Notes: generated from the sequence alone by a model not told the origin. A stretch of 64,000 bases of DNA from Aeromonas veronii bv. veronii (GCF_000820225.1 NZ_CDDK01000007.1:85710-149709), one strand, 5' to 3'; numbered from the stretch's first letter, positions 1-9,191 are shown. Program-made: numbers and translations.

Positions 1-328
1 GCAAGGGGATCAGGGCGTGGGTGGCGACAGCCATGGTGGAGCGCAGTGCCCGGTTGTCTTGCCCGCCGCAATCGACGATGACGTAGTCGTAGCGGTTTTT
101 CAGGCTGAGCAGGTCGTTGCGAATATTGCCATAGAGCTGCACGCAGTTGATTTGTGGCAGCTCCGGGTTGTCATTGCGCTCCTGAATCCAGTCAGAGGTG
201 GTGCGCTGCGGGTCGCAGTCGACTAGTAACACCTCCCCCTGAAATTGGGATCTGAGGTAGACCGCCAGATTTTGTGCCAGGCAGCTCTTGCCACTCCCCC
301 CCTTCTCTCCACCGACCAACAAGATCAT
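1..328 (-). CDS. ParA/MinD-type ATPase, 5' part (continues past the left edge)
   Basis: Reads leftward from an ATG at 328 and is still open at base 1, so about 109 residues are visible. It begins MILLVGGEKGGSGKS, a deviant Walker A motif of the ParA/MinD/Soj family (residues 6-15). LLVDCDPQ (about 35-42) is the Walker A' segment and VIVDCGG (about 84-90) is the Walker B region. The family consists of P-loop ATPases that dimerise on ATP and position DNA or protein cargo. I cannot tell from this fragment whether it is a partitioning, chemotaxis-array or conjugative-type ParA, because the C-terminal half is missing. No ParB gene is visible beside it. Confidence 0.85.
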   Translation of the reverse strand, partial: MILLVGGEKGGSGKSCLAQNLAVYLRSQFQGEVLLVDCDPQRTTSDWIQERNDNPELPQINCVQLYGNIRNDLLSLKNRYDYVIVDCGGQDNRALRSTMAVATHALIPL

Positions 329-425
329 GACGTTCCCCTATCCATGAGAAAACCGCTGATTTCAGTATAGGAGGGGCCTGTCTCATCACAAGGCGAGAGG
401 AGTGATGCTCCTCTCGTTGTTTCGA

Positions 426-602
426 CTAGTAATGAACGCTGCCTCCCTGCCAGCGGCAGACATAGTCAGGCACCAGCATCTGGGGGGCCTTGTCGACATG
501 GCATACCACCATGGGCATGGCAGGGGCTCCTTCAGCCTGACTGAGGGTGGGGAGCGCAGAGAGCAGCAAAGTCGCGAGCAACAGCATGGGTTTCATTTTC
601 AT
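426..602 (-). CDS. Small exported protein with two cysteines, unknown function
   Basis: A 58-aa product. The start at 602 is supported by an AAGGAG sequence 6-7 nt upstream on the minus strand. The N-terminus (MKMKPMLLLA then TLLLSALPTLSQA) is a typical Sec signal peptide with a probable cleavage after SQA (about residue 23). The mature part is only about 35 residues and holds two cysteines (C34 and C49) that could form a disulfide in the periplasm. Upstream in-frame extension to 698 has no signal logic and is unlikely. I do not recognise the family. It stands alone between the parA-like gene and the long upstream region of arcA. Confidence 0.6.
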   Translation of the reverse strand: MKMKPMLLLATLLLSALPTLSQAEGAPAMPMVVCHVDKAPQMLVPDYVCRWQGGSVHY

Positions 603-800
603 AACAACTCCTTGGTAGTGCCATTCCTGTGTGATCTGGATCACTTTCTGAGTTAAGTCGAGGTTGGCGCCAGCGCAAGGTGAGACGAATAAATTCAATT
701 AATGAAAAAAGTATCAAAAGGCGTTGTGGTGACCGACGAGGATGGCTGCCCACCTTGATGCGGACTTTGTGCATATTAAGTTGAACTGCACAAAGAGGTG

Positions 801-875
801 ATGACTTATGAGGCCGAGCCTGATGGGGTTGGCATCAATGCCATGATCTGGAACAAGAAAAGATTTATGCAGTGA
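801..875 (+). CDS. Possible 24-aa open reading frame upstream of arcA
   Basis: ATG at 801 is preceded by AGAGGTG and the frame ends with TGA at 873-875, giving 24 residues beginning MTYEAEPDGVGINAM. The frame is open back to a TAA at 777-779, so it could also be the 3' remnant of a lost gene. Nothing in the peptide is recognisable and there is no terminator behind it. It is recorded because it starts next to a ribosome-binding-like sequence in an otherwise empty region. Confidence 0.15.
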   Translation: MTYEAEPDGVGINAMIWNKKRFMQ

Positions 876-1165
876 ATGTGGTAGATGTGAGTATTTATTT
901 CTCCCGCGTTCCTCCCGTCACGGCGATGTATTCAATACCTAGGGAGTAATATTCAAATTTTATTTGTAAAGTTATTTATATTAATGATTTTTAACAGTTT
1001 TTGTTATTTTCATTTAATCACTCCAGTGAGCTGGCATGAATAAAAAATGAATCAATCTGAAATATAGCAGGGTGGTTTTGCATGGTTATTCGGTTTGCCT
1101 TGTGTGGAAAATGCGCAATTTGCTACCGGGGTCATAGATTGGATGGTGAATATATTCAGTTCTGA

Positions 1166-1179
1166 GTGAATGTGATCAA
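1166..1179 (+). promoter_or_regulatory. Weak FNR/ANR-like half-conserved site upstream of arcA
   Basis: GTGAA-TGTG-ATCAA matches the FNR consensus TTGAT-N4-ATCAA at 8 of 10 positions, with a perfect right half. Arginine deiminase operons are classically induced without oxygen through FNR/ANR proteins, so a site 170 nt before arcA is plausible. The left half is poor and no promoter has been placed, so this is only a candidate. Confidence 0.25.
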
Positions 1180-1349
1180 TGTCTAAGTTTGTCGTGATTC
1201 GCAGGGCTAACCTCGGTCTCGAAAGGCAAGGGCAGGATAGAACATAAGCCGATTACCCTACATAAAGAATATCCCGCCTTAGCCACGAGCATGAATAGAA
1301 GGAATCTATTCAATCACTCGCAGGGACCACTGCTAGACGGAATATAATC

Positions 1350-2559
1350 ATGAGCAAATTTTATGTAGGTTCTGAAGTTGGCCAATTGCGCCGTGTCATG
1401 TTGCACCGCCCCAACCTCAGTCTGAAGCGTCTGACTCCTTCCAACTGCCAGGATCTGCTGTTCGATGACGTCCTGTCTGTTGAACGTGCCGGTCAGGAGC
1501 ACGACAAATTCGCTCAGGTACTGCGCGATCAGAATGTCGAAGTTTTCCTGCTGACCAATCTGCTGGCGGAAACACTTGATGTGCCGGAAGCCAAAACCTG
1601 GCTGCTGCAACACCAGGTCTCCGACTACCGCCTCGGCTCTTCTTTTGCCAACGACGTGCGCTGCTTCCTGGCTGACATGCCGCACCGTGAACTGGCCCGG
1701 CGGCCTGACCTACTCCGAGATGCCCTACAGCGGCGTCAACATGGTAGTGGGAATGCACGCTCCGACCGATTTCATCATCGAGCCGCTGCCCAACCACCTC
1801 TTTACCCGTGACACCTCCTGCTGGGTTTACGGTGGCGTTTCCATCAACCCGATGGCCAAGCCGGCCCGTCGCCGCGAGACCAACCATGTGAAGGCTATCT
1901 ACCGCTGGCACCCGATGTTTGCCGGTCAGGACTTCATCAAGTACTTCGGTGACGAGGTGCGTGACTACGACAACTCCACCATCGAGGGTGGCGACGTACT
2001 GGTGATCGGCCGTGGCGCCGTGCTGATCGGTATGTCCGAGCGCACCACCCCGCAAGGTGTCGAGCACCTGGCTCGCAGCCTGTTCAAACATGGTCAGGCC
2101 AAGCAGGTCATCGCCATGGAGCTGCCGAAACACCGCAGTTGCATGCACCTGGATACCGTCATGACTCACATGGACATCGACACCTTCTCCGTCTATCCGG
2201 AAGTGATCCGCAAGGATGTGCAGTGCTGGAGCCTGACTCCGGGCGGCGCCACCGGCATGAACATCAAGGAAGAGGGTTACTTCGTCACCGCTATCGAGAA
2301 AGCACTGGGCGTGGATCAGCTGAAGATCATCACCACTGGCGGTGACAGCTTCGAAGCCGAACGCGAGCAGTGGAACGACGCCAACAACGTGCTGACCGTA
2401 CGTCCCGGCGTGGTGGTGGGTTACGAGCGCAATACCTACACCAATGAGAAATATGACAAAGCCGGTATCACAGTTCTCTCCATCCCGGGTGATGAACTGG
2501 GCCGCGGCCGCGGCGGAGCCCGCTGCATGAGCTGCCCGATGGAACGCGACAGCATCTGA
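1350..2559 (+). pseudogene. arcA: Arginine deiminase, interrupted by an apparent 11-nt deletion
   Basis: ArcA hydrolyses arginine to citrulline and ammonia, the first step of the cytoplasmic arginine deiminase pathway. The sequence codes for recognisable ArcA in two frames. The first frame starts at ATG 1350 ([17 protein letters not shown]) and is ArcA-like up to PHRELAR near 1697. The second frame continues from GGLTYSEMP to the stop at 2559 and includes [18 protein letters not shown] and the terminal GGARCMSCP with the nucleophilic cysteine. ArcA proteins have four residues between the ELA and GG of this region. Here a single nucleotide separates those codons, so 11 nt appear to be missing. 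Adding them back gives 1221 nt, exactly 406 residues, the usual family length. As written only a truncated 153-aa product would be made. Either a true inactivating deletion or an assembly error; the remaining codons look well conserved, so it would be recent. Confidence 0.85.
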
Positions 2560-2621
2560 TGAGACGGCGTGGCGCCGGCAGAAGCTGGCGCCACACAGAA
2601 CCAAACTCGAGATTAACCACT

Positions 2622-3548
2622 ATGAAAAAACCAACTGTCGTCGTCGCTCTGGGTGGCAATGCACTGCTCCGTCGTGGTGAGCCACTGGAAGCGGATATCC
2701 AGCGCAAGAATATCGCAACTGCCGCCAAGACCATCGCCCTGATCGCTCAGGAGTACAACGTGGTGCTGGTGCATGGCAACGGCCCGCAAGTCGGCCTGCT
2801 GGCCCTGCAAAACAGCGCCTACACCAAGGTATCCCCCTATCCGCTGGATGTGCTGGGTGCCGAGTCCCAGGGCATGATCGGCTACATGCTGATCCAGGAG
2901 CTGAAAAACCTGATGCCGAGCCGCAACGTCACCGCGCTGCTGACTCAGGTGCAGGTCGATCCCAAGGATCCGGCGTTTGCCAATCCGACCAAATTTATCG
3001 GCCCCGTCTACGAAGAGGCTGAAGCCCGCACCCTGGCAGAAGAGAAGCACTGGGTGGTCAAGGCTGACGGCAAGTTCTTCCGCCGCGTAGTGCCGTCCCC
3101 GCTGCCCCAGCGCATCGTTGAAGGCGACGCCATCGAAACTCTGATTGCCCAGGGCCACCTCATCATCTGTACCGGTGGTGGCGGTATCCCGGTGACCTGG
3201 GATGGCCAGAGCCTGACCGGTATCGAAGCCGTCATCGACAAGGACATGTCTGCCGCCTACCTGGCCAAGCAGATCAAGGCCGACGCCCTGCTGATCCTGA
3301 CCGATGCCGATGCCGTCTATCTGGATTGGGGCAAACCGACCCAGCGTCCGCTGCGAGTCACCAGCCCGGACGAGCTGGCCGGGGTCAAGTTCGACGCAGG
3401 TTCCATGGGGCCGAAAGTCGAAGCCTCTTGTGAATTTGTCAAAGCGACCGGCGGCATGGTCGGCATCGGCTCGCTGGAAGATGGCCTCGCCATCCTCAAG
3501 GGTGAAGCCGGTACCAATATCGTCGCCACCCGTACCGTGAATGCGTAA
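2622..3548 (+). CDS. arcC: Carbamate kinase
   Basis: A 308-aa protein that transfers phosphate from carbamoyl phosphate to ADP, yielding ATP, ammonia and CO2, the energy-conserving last step of the deiminase pathway. The start at 2622 gives MKKPTVVVALGGNALL, the canonical N-terminus with the glycine-rich phosphate-binding loop. GNGPQVG, GGGGIPV and DKDMSAA are further family motifs of the amino-acid kinase fold. The length matches other carbamate kinases. It lies 62 nt after the arcA stop and 101 nt before arcB, all on the same strand, consistent with an arcACB operon. It is intact, unlike arcA. Confidence 0.95.
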   Translation: MKKPTVVVALGGNALLRRGEPLEADIQRKNIATAAKTIALIAQEYNVVLVHGNGPQVGLLALQNSAYTKVSPYPLDVLGAESQGMIGYMLIQELKNLMPSRNVTALLTQVQVDPKDPAFANPTKFIGPVYEEAEARTLAEEKHWVVKADGKFFRRVVPSPLPQRIVEGDAIETLIAQGHLIICTGGGGIPVTWDGQSLTGIEAVIDKDMSAAYLAKQIKADALLILTDADAVYLDWGKPTQRPLRVTSPDELAGVKFDAGSMGPKVEASCEFVKATGGMVGIGSLEDGLAILKGEAGTNIVATRTVNA

Positions 3549-3649
3549 TTGAAATTCGGCCCTCCGGGGTCTGCACAAATCTGTACTGAAGAATGCGTAG
3601 TCAACACTACTGCCTAAATTGGTCTGAACAAATATAGAGAGAACTCATC

Positions 3650-4666
3650 ATGGCTTTTAATCTGCGTAACCGTAACTTCCTGAAACTGCTGGACTTCACC
3701 CCGCGCGAAATCCAATACATGATCGATCTGGCCATCGACCTGAAAAAAGCCAAATACGGTGGCTACGAGCGCAAGCATCTGGTCGGTAAAAACATCGCCC
3801 TGATTTTCGAGAAGACCTCCACCCGTACCCGTTGTGCATTTGAAGTGGCAGCCTTCGACCAGGGCGCGCAAGTCTCCTACCTTGGCCCAAGCGGTTCCCA
3901 AATCGGTCACAAGGAGTCCATGAAGGACACCGCTCGTGTACTGGGCCGCATGTATGACGGTATCGAATACCGCGGCTACGGTCAGGAGATCGTGGAAGAG
4001 CTGGGTGCCTACGCCGGTGTCCCGGTCTGGAACGGCCTGACCAACGAATTCCACCCGACCCAGATCCTGGCCGACTTCATGACCATGCTGGAGCACGGCA
4101 AGGGCAAGCGTCTGGATCAAATCAAGTTCGCCTACCTGGGTGATGCCCGCAACAACATGGGTAACTCCCTGATGGTCGGCGCTGCCAAAATGGGCATGGA
4201 TATCCGCTTGGTTGCGCCGAAAGCCTTCTGGCCGGAAGAGGAGCTGGTTGCCAAGTGCCGCCTGATCGCCGAAGAGACCGGCGCACGCATCACCCTGACC
4301 GAAGATGTGAAAGAGGGTGTGCTGGGCACTGACTTCCTCTACACCGACGTCTGGGTATCCATGGGTGAAGCGAAAGAAGCCTGGGATCAGCGCGTCAAAC
4401 TGATGACCCCGTATCAGGTCAACATGGATGTCATCAACGCCACCAAGAACCCGGATGTGAAGTTCATGCACTGCCTGCCGGCGTTCCACAACGATGAGAC
4501 CACCATGGGCAAGGAAGTGGCTGACAAATATGGCATGAAAGGTCTGGAAGTGACCGAGGACGTGTTCGAATCCGAGCACAGCATCGTGTTCGACGAGGCC
4601 GAAAACCGGATGCACACCATCAAGGCAGTGATGGTTGCTACGCTGAGTGAAAAGATGGAGTTTTAG
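3650..4666 (+). CDS. arcB: Ornithine carbamoyltransferase (catabolic type by context)
   Basis: A 338-aa transcarbamylase. In the deiminase pathway it phosphorolyses citrulline to ornithine and carbamoyl phosphate; the reverse reaction is biosynthetic. STRTR (57-61) binds carbamoyl phosphate, HPTQILADF contributes to the active site and MHCLPAFH carries the HCLP motif of ornithine transcarbamylases. The catabolic role is inferred from its place behind arcC; sequence alone does not separate catabolic from anabolic forms. The product ornithine is the substrate of SpeF and the counter-substrate of PotE encoded downstream. Confidence 0.93.
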   Translation: MAFNLRNRNFLKLLDFTPREIQYMIDLAIDLKKAKYGGYERKHLVGKNIALIFEKTSTRTRCAFEVAAFDQGAQVSYLGPSGSQIGHKESMKDTARVLGRMYDGIEYRGYGQEIVEELGAYAGVPVWNGLTNEFHPTQILADFMTMLEHGKGKRLDQIKFAYLGDARNNMGNSLMVGAAKMGMDIRLVAPKAFWPEEELVAKCRLIAEETGARITLTEDVKEGVLGTDFLYTDVWVSMGEAKEAWDQRVKLMTPYQVNMDVINATKNPDVKFMHCLPAFHNDETTMGKEVADKYGMKGLEVTEDVFESEHSIVFDEAENRMHTIKAVMVATLSEKMEF

Positions 4667-5138
4667 TGGTCAGGTCAAGTTGGCCATGGAGGTGTAGTGG
4701 CATTGTGAACCGCTGGCAAAACAGAGTCTTTTCGTATTGAGCTTCAGTGCCATGCTCCCTGTGAAACTCAAACAGGCTGTACCTTTTCTGGAATTTGACT
4801 TTGCTTTTGGCCATGACCTTGCTCCTCCAGCGTTGTGCATAAGATTAATACAGCTTGGGGTAGCGGTGTGTCATGGCCATTCAGGGGGCACGATACCATT
4901 ACACATGGTCTTTCTATTACTTACAATTACACATCGTGCGCTACATTTCATTTACCATTTGTGCTTGGATGTAGAAAAAGTTGATTGGAGCATATAAATA
5001 GAGCTTTAAACTTTAAAATTGTGATGTTCGTCCCGTTATTATTATCTCCAAGCTATAACATCTCACCCCGTAAAGGCGCTATATGAATATGTAGCCGTTA
5101 GACACATATATGAGCCTCTTTTTAGGATGAGGTTGGTA
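4667..5138 (+). other. AT-rich spacer between arcB and the speF leader
   Basis: About 470 bases with no supported gene. Base composition falls sharply from the GC-rich arcB to AT-rich DNA within roughly 150 bases, marking the left border of the speF-potE segment. I see no clear intrinsic terminator after arcB. The promoter for the speF transcript must lie here or just downstream, but no pair of hexamers stands out. A reading frame at 4737-4997 was judged non-coding. Confidence 0.4.
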
Positions 5139-5270
5139 ATGATGAATTATATTAAGCATATAGATTGTTATATTAGCGTGCCATTCATGGCACATATCCG
5201 ACGTATAAGACATCTAATGATGCCTTCCCAACGCGATTATTTTGTTTTCTCTTTCTATTTCCATCTATGA
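5139..5270 (+). CDS. speFL: SpeFL-like leader peptide upstream of speF
   Basis: A 43-codon reading frame with AGGA/GAGG sequences 6-12 nt before tandem ATG codons (5139, 5142). From residue 17 it reads MAHIRRIRHLMMPSQRD and then an aromatic-rich end (FVFSFYFHL). Escherichia coli SpeFL, the 34-aa ornithine-sensing arrest peptide, contains MPHIRRTTHIM followed by an aromatic-rich end. The HIRR-x-x-H signature, its distance to a downstream arginine and the position about 350 nt before speF all match. In E. coli, ornithine bound in the ribosome tunnel stalls translation of SpeFL and prevents Rho-dependent termination, switching on speF. The same control is inferred here. The N-terminal 16 residues are longer than in E. 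coli; M17 lacks a nearby ribosome-binding site. Confidence 0.8.
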   Translation: MMNYIKHIDCYISVPFMAHIRRIRHLMMPSQRDYFVFSFYFHL

Positions 5271-5615
5271 CTCCTCTTTAGTGGCCATGCGCCCTTGCTA
5301 TTGAGCAATGGTGCCTGTCTCCACGTCTGCTTTTCTAGCAAACATTGATATCCGCTCATGCCAAGTGGCGCTGTCTGTTTATTATTGAATAGGCTTTGTC
5401 ATAGCATAACATCTTGTCCGTGTACTTTACGCGCGACTATTATTGTGTGTTGTTTCTGAGCGGTGCCGATTACCTAATAGAAATTTTATGAACTCATGCT
5501 GGATTGTCTTCAGTAATAGTGTGTTTCATCGATTTCTATGCTGGAAATATATTTTTATGCGAATGGAATTTTTTGCAGGGATCGCGCTACTTTTATAACT
5601 ATAGGTGTATTTATT
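5271..5615 (+). promoter_or_regulatory. Leader region between speFL and speF
   Basis: About 345 untranslated bases between the leader peptide stop and the speF start. It has no T-tract hairpin that would act as an intrinsic terminator, which fits the Rho-dependent mechanism known for the E. coli speF leader. Several pyrimidine-rich, G-poor stretches (for example 5240-5280 and 5400-5470) could serve as rut-like sites. The speF ribosome-binding site is probably AGGTG at 5602-5606. Function is inferred from position. Confidence 0.45.
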
Positions 5616-7775
5616 ATGTCACATTTAAAAGTTGCAGCTAGTTCATCTGTTACTACCTGTTTTGATACAAAAAGAGAAGTTGTCGATGTACATGCGACCG
5701 ACTTTTGTGATATCGGCGCTGCTGTACTGTCCGTAAATGATGTCCATGATGGTGTCATTGATAAGATTAAATCTAGAGGACTAAACATACCGGTGATTGT
5801 CGCTATTTGTTGTGAAGAAAAATTTCCTGATGCATATACTGCTGATATTAATAGTGTATTTGAATTATGTGGTGACCATACAGACTTCTATGGTAAGCAA
5901 CTTGAAACTGCCATTGAAAAATATGAGGCGCAACTGCTTCCACCGTTTTTCTCAACATTGAAAAAATATGTAGAAATGGGCAACTCAACCTTTGCCTGCC
6001 CTGGGCATCAGGGGGGGCAGTTTTTCCGTAAGCATCCCGTAGGGCGGCAATTTTATGACTTTTTCGGTGAAACCGTGTTTCGTGCTGATATGTGCAATGC
6101 AGATGTCAAATTGGGTGACCTACTGATTCATGAAGGCGCTCCATGTGATGCACAAAAATATGCTGCAAAAGTATTTAATGCTGACAAGACATATTTTGTT
6201 TTAAATGGTACATCATCGTCAAATAAAGTTGTCACTAATGCGCTATTGGCAAAAGGTGATTTAGTATTGTTTGACAGAAACAATCATAAATCCAACCACC
6301 ATGGTGCACTTATTCAAGCTGGTGCTACACCAGTTTACCTTGAAACAGCTCGCAATCCGTTTGGGTTTATCGGTGGTATCGATTCACACTGCTTCGAGGA
6401 GAAATACCTTCGTAAGTTGGTATCAGAGGTGGCGGAAGGACGTCAGAATGATAAACGACCATTCCGATTGGCAATTATCCAGCTGGGTACCTATGATGGT
6501 ACTATCTATAATGCACGCCAAGTGGTTGATAAAATAGGCCATCTTTGTGATTATATTTTGTTTGATTCTGCATGGGTAGGTTATGAGCAATTTATTCCCA
6601 TGATGAAGAATTGCTCTCCTTTGTTGCTTGAACTTAATGAAAATGACCCAGGCATTATTGTCACTCAGTCTGTTCATAAGCAGCAGGCCGGTTTTTCACA
6701 AACTTCTCAAATTCATAAAAAAGATAGCCATATTAAAGGGCAGGAAAGATATTGCAACCATAAACGTTTTAACAATGCGTTTATGATGCATGCATCCACC
6801 AGTCCGTTTTATCCCCTCTTTGCTGCATTGGATGTGAATGCCAAGATGCATGATGGCGAGAGTGGTCGTCATTTATGGATGGATTGTGTCAAGACAGGGA
6901 TTGAGGCTCGCAAGCTGTTACTGAATAACTGCGAGATGATTAAACCCTTTGTTCCACCGGTAGTGGATGGTAATCCTTGGCAAGATCATACTACTGATGC
7001 AATGGCAAATGATTTAAGGTTCTTTGAGTTTAAACCAGGAGAGCGTTGGCATGCGTTTGATGGTTATGAGAATGGTCAATATTTTGTCGACCCTTGCAAG
7101 CTGTTACTGACGACACCTGGGATTGATGCTGTCACTGGTGAATATACTGCATTTGGTATACCGGCAACTATTCTGGCTAACTTCCTACGGGAAAATAATA
7201 TCATTCCAGAAAAATGTGATTTGAACTCAATTTTGTTTTTGCTTACTCCTGGCGAGGATATGGCAAAAATGCAGCACCTTGTTGCACAGATTGCAAGATT
7301 TGAACGTTATATTGCTGAAGATGCACCATTGCAAGAAGTTTTGCCAAATGTGTATCAAAATAATAAAGAAAGATATAGCGGCTATACTATTCGTCAATTG
7401 TGTCAAGAAATGCATGATCTTTACGTTAGTTACAACGTGAAAGAGTTGCAGCGAGAGATGTTCCGTCGCAGTTATTTTCCGCGAGCTGTCATGAACCCAC
7501 AAGATGCAAATACTGCTTTTGTCAGAGGTCAGGCTGAATTGGTGGCCTTATCGAAAATCGAAGGAAGAATTGCTGCTGAGGGCGCACTGCCATACCCACC
7601 AGGAGTGCTCTGTGTTGTTCCTGGCGAAGTATGGGGCGGGGCGGTTCAGCGTTATTTCTTGGCGCTTGAGGAAGGGATCAATTTGTTACCGGGCTTCTCC
7701 CCTGAATTACAGGGTGTTTACATAGAGGAGTCGGATGGTCGTAAACAAGCATACGGTTACGTAATCAAGAAATAA
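5616..7775 (+). CDS. speF: Inducible ornithine decarboxylase
   Basis: A 719-aa pyridoxal-phosphate enzyme of the prokaryotic fold-I amino-acid decarboxylase family that converts ornithine to putrescine and CO2, consuming a proton. The start MSHLKVAASS aligns with E. coli SpeF (732 aa), and AGGTG lies 9 nt upstream. CPGHQGGQFF, NGTSSSNKVV, DRNNHKSNHHG and SVHKQQAGFSQ are diagnostic; the lysine of SVHK (about residue 355) holds the cofactor. The C-terminal half carries the RIAAEGALPYPPG segment found in these enzymes. Codon use is markedly AT-richer than in flanking genes, suggesting acquisition. It is followed after 58 nt by potE. Confidence 0.97.
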   Translation: MSHLKVAASSSVTTCFDTKREVVDVHATDFCDIGAAVLSVNDVHDGVIDKIKSRGLNIPVIVAICCEEKFPDAYTADINSVFELCGDHTDFYGKQLETAIEKYEAQLLPPFFSTLKKYVEMGNSTFACPGHQGGQFFRKHPVGRQFYDFFGETVFRADMCNADVKLGDLLIHEGAPCDAQKYAAKVFNADKTYFVLNGTSSSNKVVTNALLAKGDLVLFDRNNHKSNHHGALIQAGATPVYLETARNPFGFIGGIDSHCFEEKYLRKLVSEVAEGRQNDKRPFRLAIIQLGTYDGTIYNARQVVDKIGHLCDYILFDSAWVGYEQFIPMMKNCSPLLLELNENDPGIIVTQSVHKQQAGFSQTSQIHKKDSHIKGQERYCNHKRFNNAFMMHASTSPFYPLFAALDVNAKMHDGESGRHLWMDCVKTGIEARKLLLNNCEMIKPFVPPVVDGNPWQDHTTDAMANDLRFFEFKPGERWHAFDGYENGQYFVDPCKLLLTTPGIDAVTGEYTAFGIPATILANFLRENNIIPEKCDLNSILFLLTPGEDMAKMQHLVAQIARFERYIAEDAPLQEVLPNVYQNNKERYSGYTIRQLCQEMHDLYVSYNVKELQREMFRRSYFPRAVMNPQDANTAFVRGQAELVALSKIEGRIAAEGALPYPPGVLCVVPGEVWGGAVQRYFLALEEGINLLPGFSPELQGVYIEESDGRKQAYGYVIKK

Positions 7776-7833
7776 ATCAGTTCATGGTGGGTGATTTATC
7801 GCCCACCTAACAATAGCTGGCAAGGGTATTTAT

Positions 7834-9168
7834 ATGAGTACAAAATCTAATAAGGTTAGTGTATTACAGCTAACAATTATGACTACGATAAATATGATGG
7901 GCTCTGGCATCATCATGTTACCAACAAAGTTGGCTGAAGTTGGGTCTATATCTATTTTGTCCTGGGTTATTACAGTGCTTGGTTCTACTGCATTGGCATA
8001 TGCATTTGCTAAATGTGGTCGTTTCAGTCGTAAATCTGGTGGCATGGGCGGTTATGCAGAATACGCATTTGGTAAGCCAGGTAATTTCATGGCGAACTAT
8101 ACATATGCAGTGTCATTACTGATTGCTAACGTAGCTATTGCTATCTCTGCTGTTGGGTACGGTACTGAACTATTTGGTGTGAGTCTATCCCCGGTTGGGA
8201 TTTGTTTGGCGACCATCGTTGTGCTGTGGTTCGCGACCTCTGCTAACTTTGGTGGAGCCAGAATTACTGGTCAAATTAGTAGTGTGACTATTTGGGGTAT
8301 TATTATCCCAGTTTTGGGTGTTTCAATTATTGGCTGGTTTTGGTTTGATAGTACCGCGTATATTGAAGCTTGGAATCCACACGGAATTGAGTTTTTTGAT
8401 GCTGTAGGGGCTTCCATTGCAATGACTCTGTGGGCATTCCTTGGTCTTGAGTCTGCTTGTGCGAATTCTGAAGCTGTTGATAATCCTGAACGTAATGTAC
8501 CAATTGCTGTTATGGGGGGGACAATAGGGGCTGCGGTGTTGTATATTGTTTCTACAAACGTTATTGCTGGTATTGTTCCAAATGCGGAGCTTGCAGCATC
8601 TACAGCACCATTTGGTTTAGCGTTTAGCCATATGTTTAACCCAGTTGTGGGTAAGATTGTTATGGCGCTGGCGATCTGTTCGTGCGTTGGCTCTTTGCTG
8701 AGCTGGCAGTTTACTATCGCTCAAGTTTTCAAGTCATCTGCAGATACAGGTTATTTCCCAAAAATATTCTCTGCAGTAACCAAAGCTGATGCACCAGTGA
8801 AAGGGATGTTGGTTATTGTTGTTATTCAAACTGGTCTTTCCCTGTTGACGATTAGTCCAAGTCTAAATAAACAGTTTGAGGTTTTGGTTAACCTAGCGGT
8901 TGTAACAAATGTCATCCCATATATTTTGTCTATGGCTGCATTGGCGATGATGCAGAGGGTTGCAAAAGTACCTGTCGGGCAGGCTAAAACTAGCAATATT
9001 ATTGCTGCTATCGGTATGGCATACAGTTTTTATGCGCTATTCTCATCAGGCTATGAAGCTATGATGTGGGGGTCCTTGGCAACATTCTTTGGCTGGACAC
9101 TTTATGGCATGATTGCTTCAAGATTTGCTGTTAATGAGCAAGAGGGTGATCTTAAAAAGGTTGCATAA
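7834..9168 (+). CDS. potE: Putrescine/ornithine antiporter
   Basis: A 444-aa inner-membrane protein of the APC superfamily (E. coli PotE has 439 residues). It starts with MSTKSNKVSVLQL and then the GSGIIMLP motif of APC transporters. About twelve hydrophobic segments can be read along the protein. The close match to PotE and the tight position after speF indicate exchange of external ornithine for internal putrescine, which exports the decarboxylation product and raises pH. AAGGG about 9 nt upstream is the likely ribosome-binding site. Like speF it is AT-rich. The operon ends at a strong hairpin 24 nt beyond the stop. Confidence 0.95.
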   Translation: MSTKSNKVSVLQLTIMTTINMMGSGIIMLPTKLAEVGSISILSWVITVLGSTALAYAFAKCGRFSRKSGGMGGYAEYAFGKPGNFMANYTYAVSLLIANVAIAISAVGYGTELFGVSLSPVGICLATIVVLWFATSANFGGARITGQISSVTIWGIIIPVLGVSIIGWFWFDSTAYIEAWNPHGIEFFDAVGASIAMTLWAFLGLESACANSEAVDNPERNVPIAVMGGTIGAAVLYIVSTNVIAGIVPNAELAASTAPFGLAFSHMFNPVVGKIVMALAICSCVGSLLSWQFTIAQVFKSSADTGYFPKIFSAVTKADAPVKGMLVIVVIQTGLSLLTISPSLNKQFEVLVNLAVVTNVIPYILSMAALAMMQRVAKVPVGQAKTSNIIAAIGMAYSFYALFSSGYEAMMWGSLATFFGWTLYGMIASRFAVNEQEGDLKKVA

Positions 9169-9191
9169 GTTTTTATAAGTCTGTCGTGTAA

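Larger units (their letters stand above)
603..1349. other. Long AT-rich intergenic region upstream of arcA
   Basis: About 750 bases without a convincing gene. The stretch from about 935 to 1080 is very AT-rich compared with its surroundings. Inverted repeats include GTATTCAATAC (928-938) and TGAATATATTCA (1147-1158). One short reading frame (801-875) is listed separately. The region probably carries the promoters of arcA (rightward) and of the small exported protein (leftward). I cannot place a convincing -35/-10 pair. Confidence 0.5.

Noticed and set aside
1030..1050. TGAATAAAAAATGAA as an ArgR box
   Set aside because: Left half fits but the right half matches ATTCA at only three of five positions.
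1147..1158. TGAATATATTCA as an ArgR box
   Set aside because: The half-sites TGAAT and ATTCA are separated by 2 nt, whereas ARG boxes need 4; kept only as an unexplained palindrome.
4737..4997. An 86-codon frame after arcB
   Set aside because: No ribosome-binding site, no recognisable motif and composition drifting from GC-rich to AT-rich across it; more likely chance.
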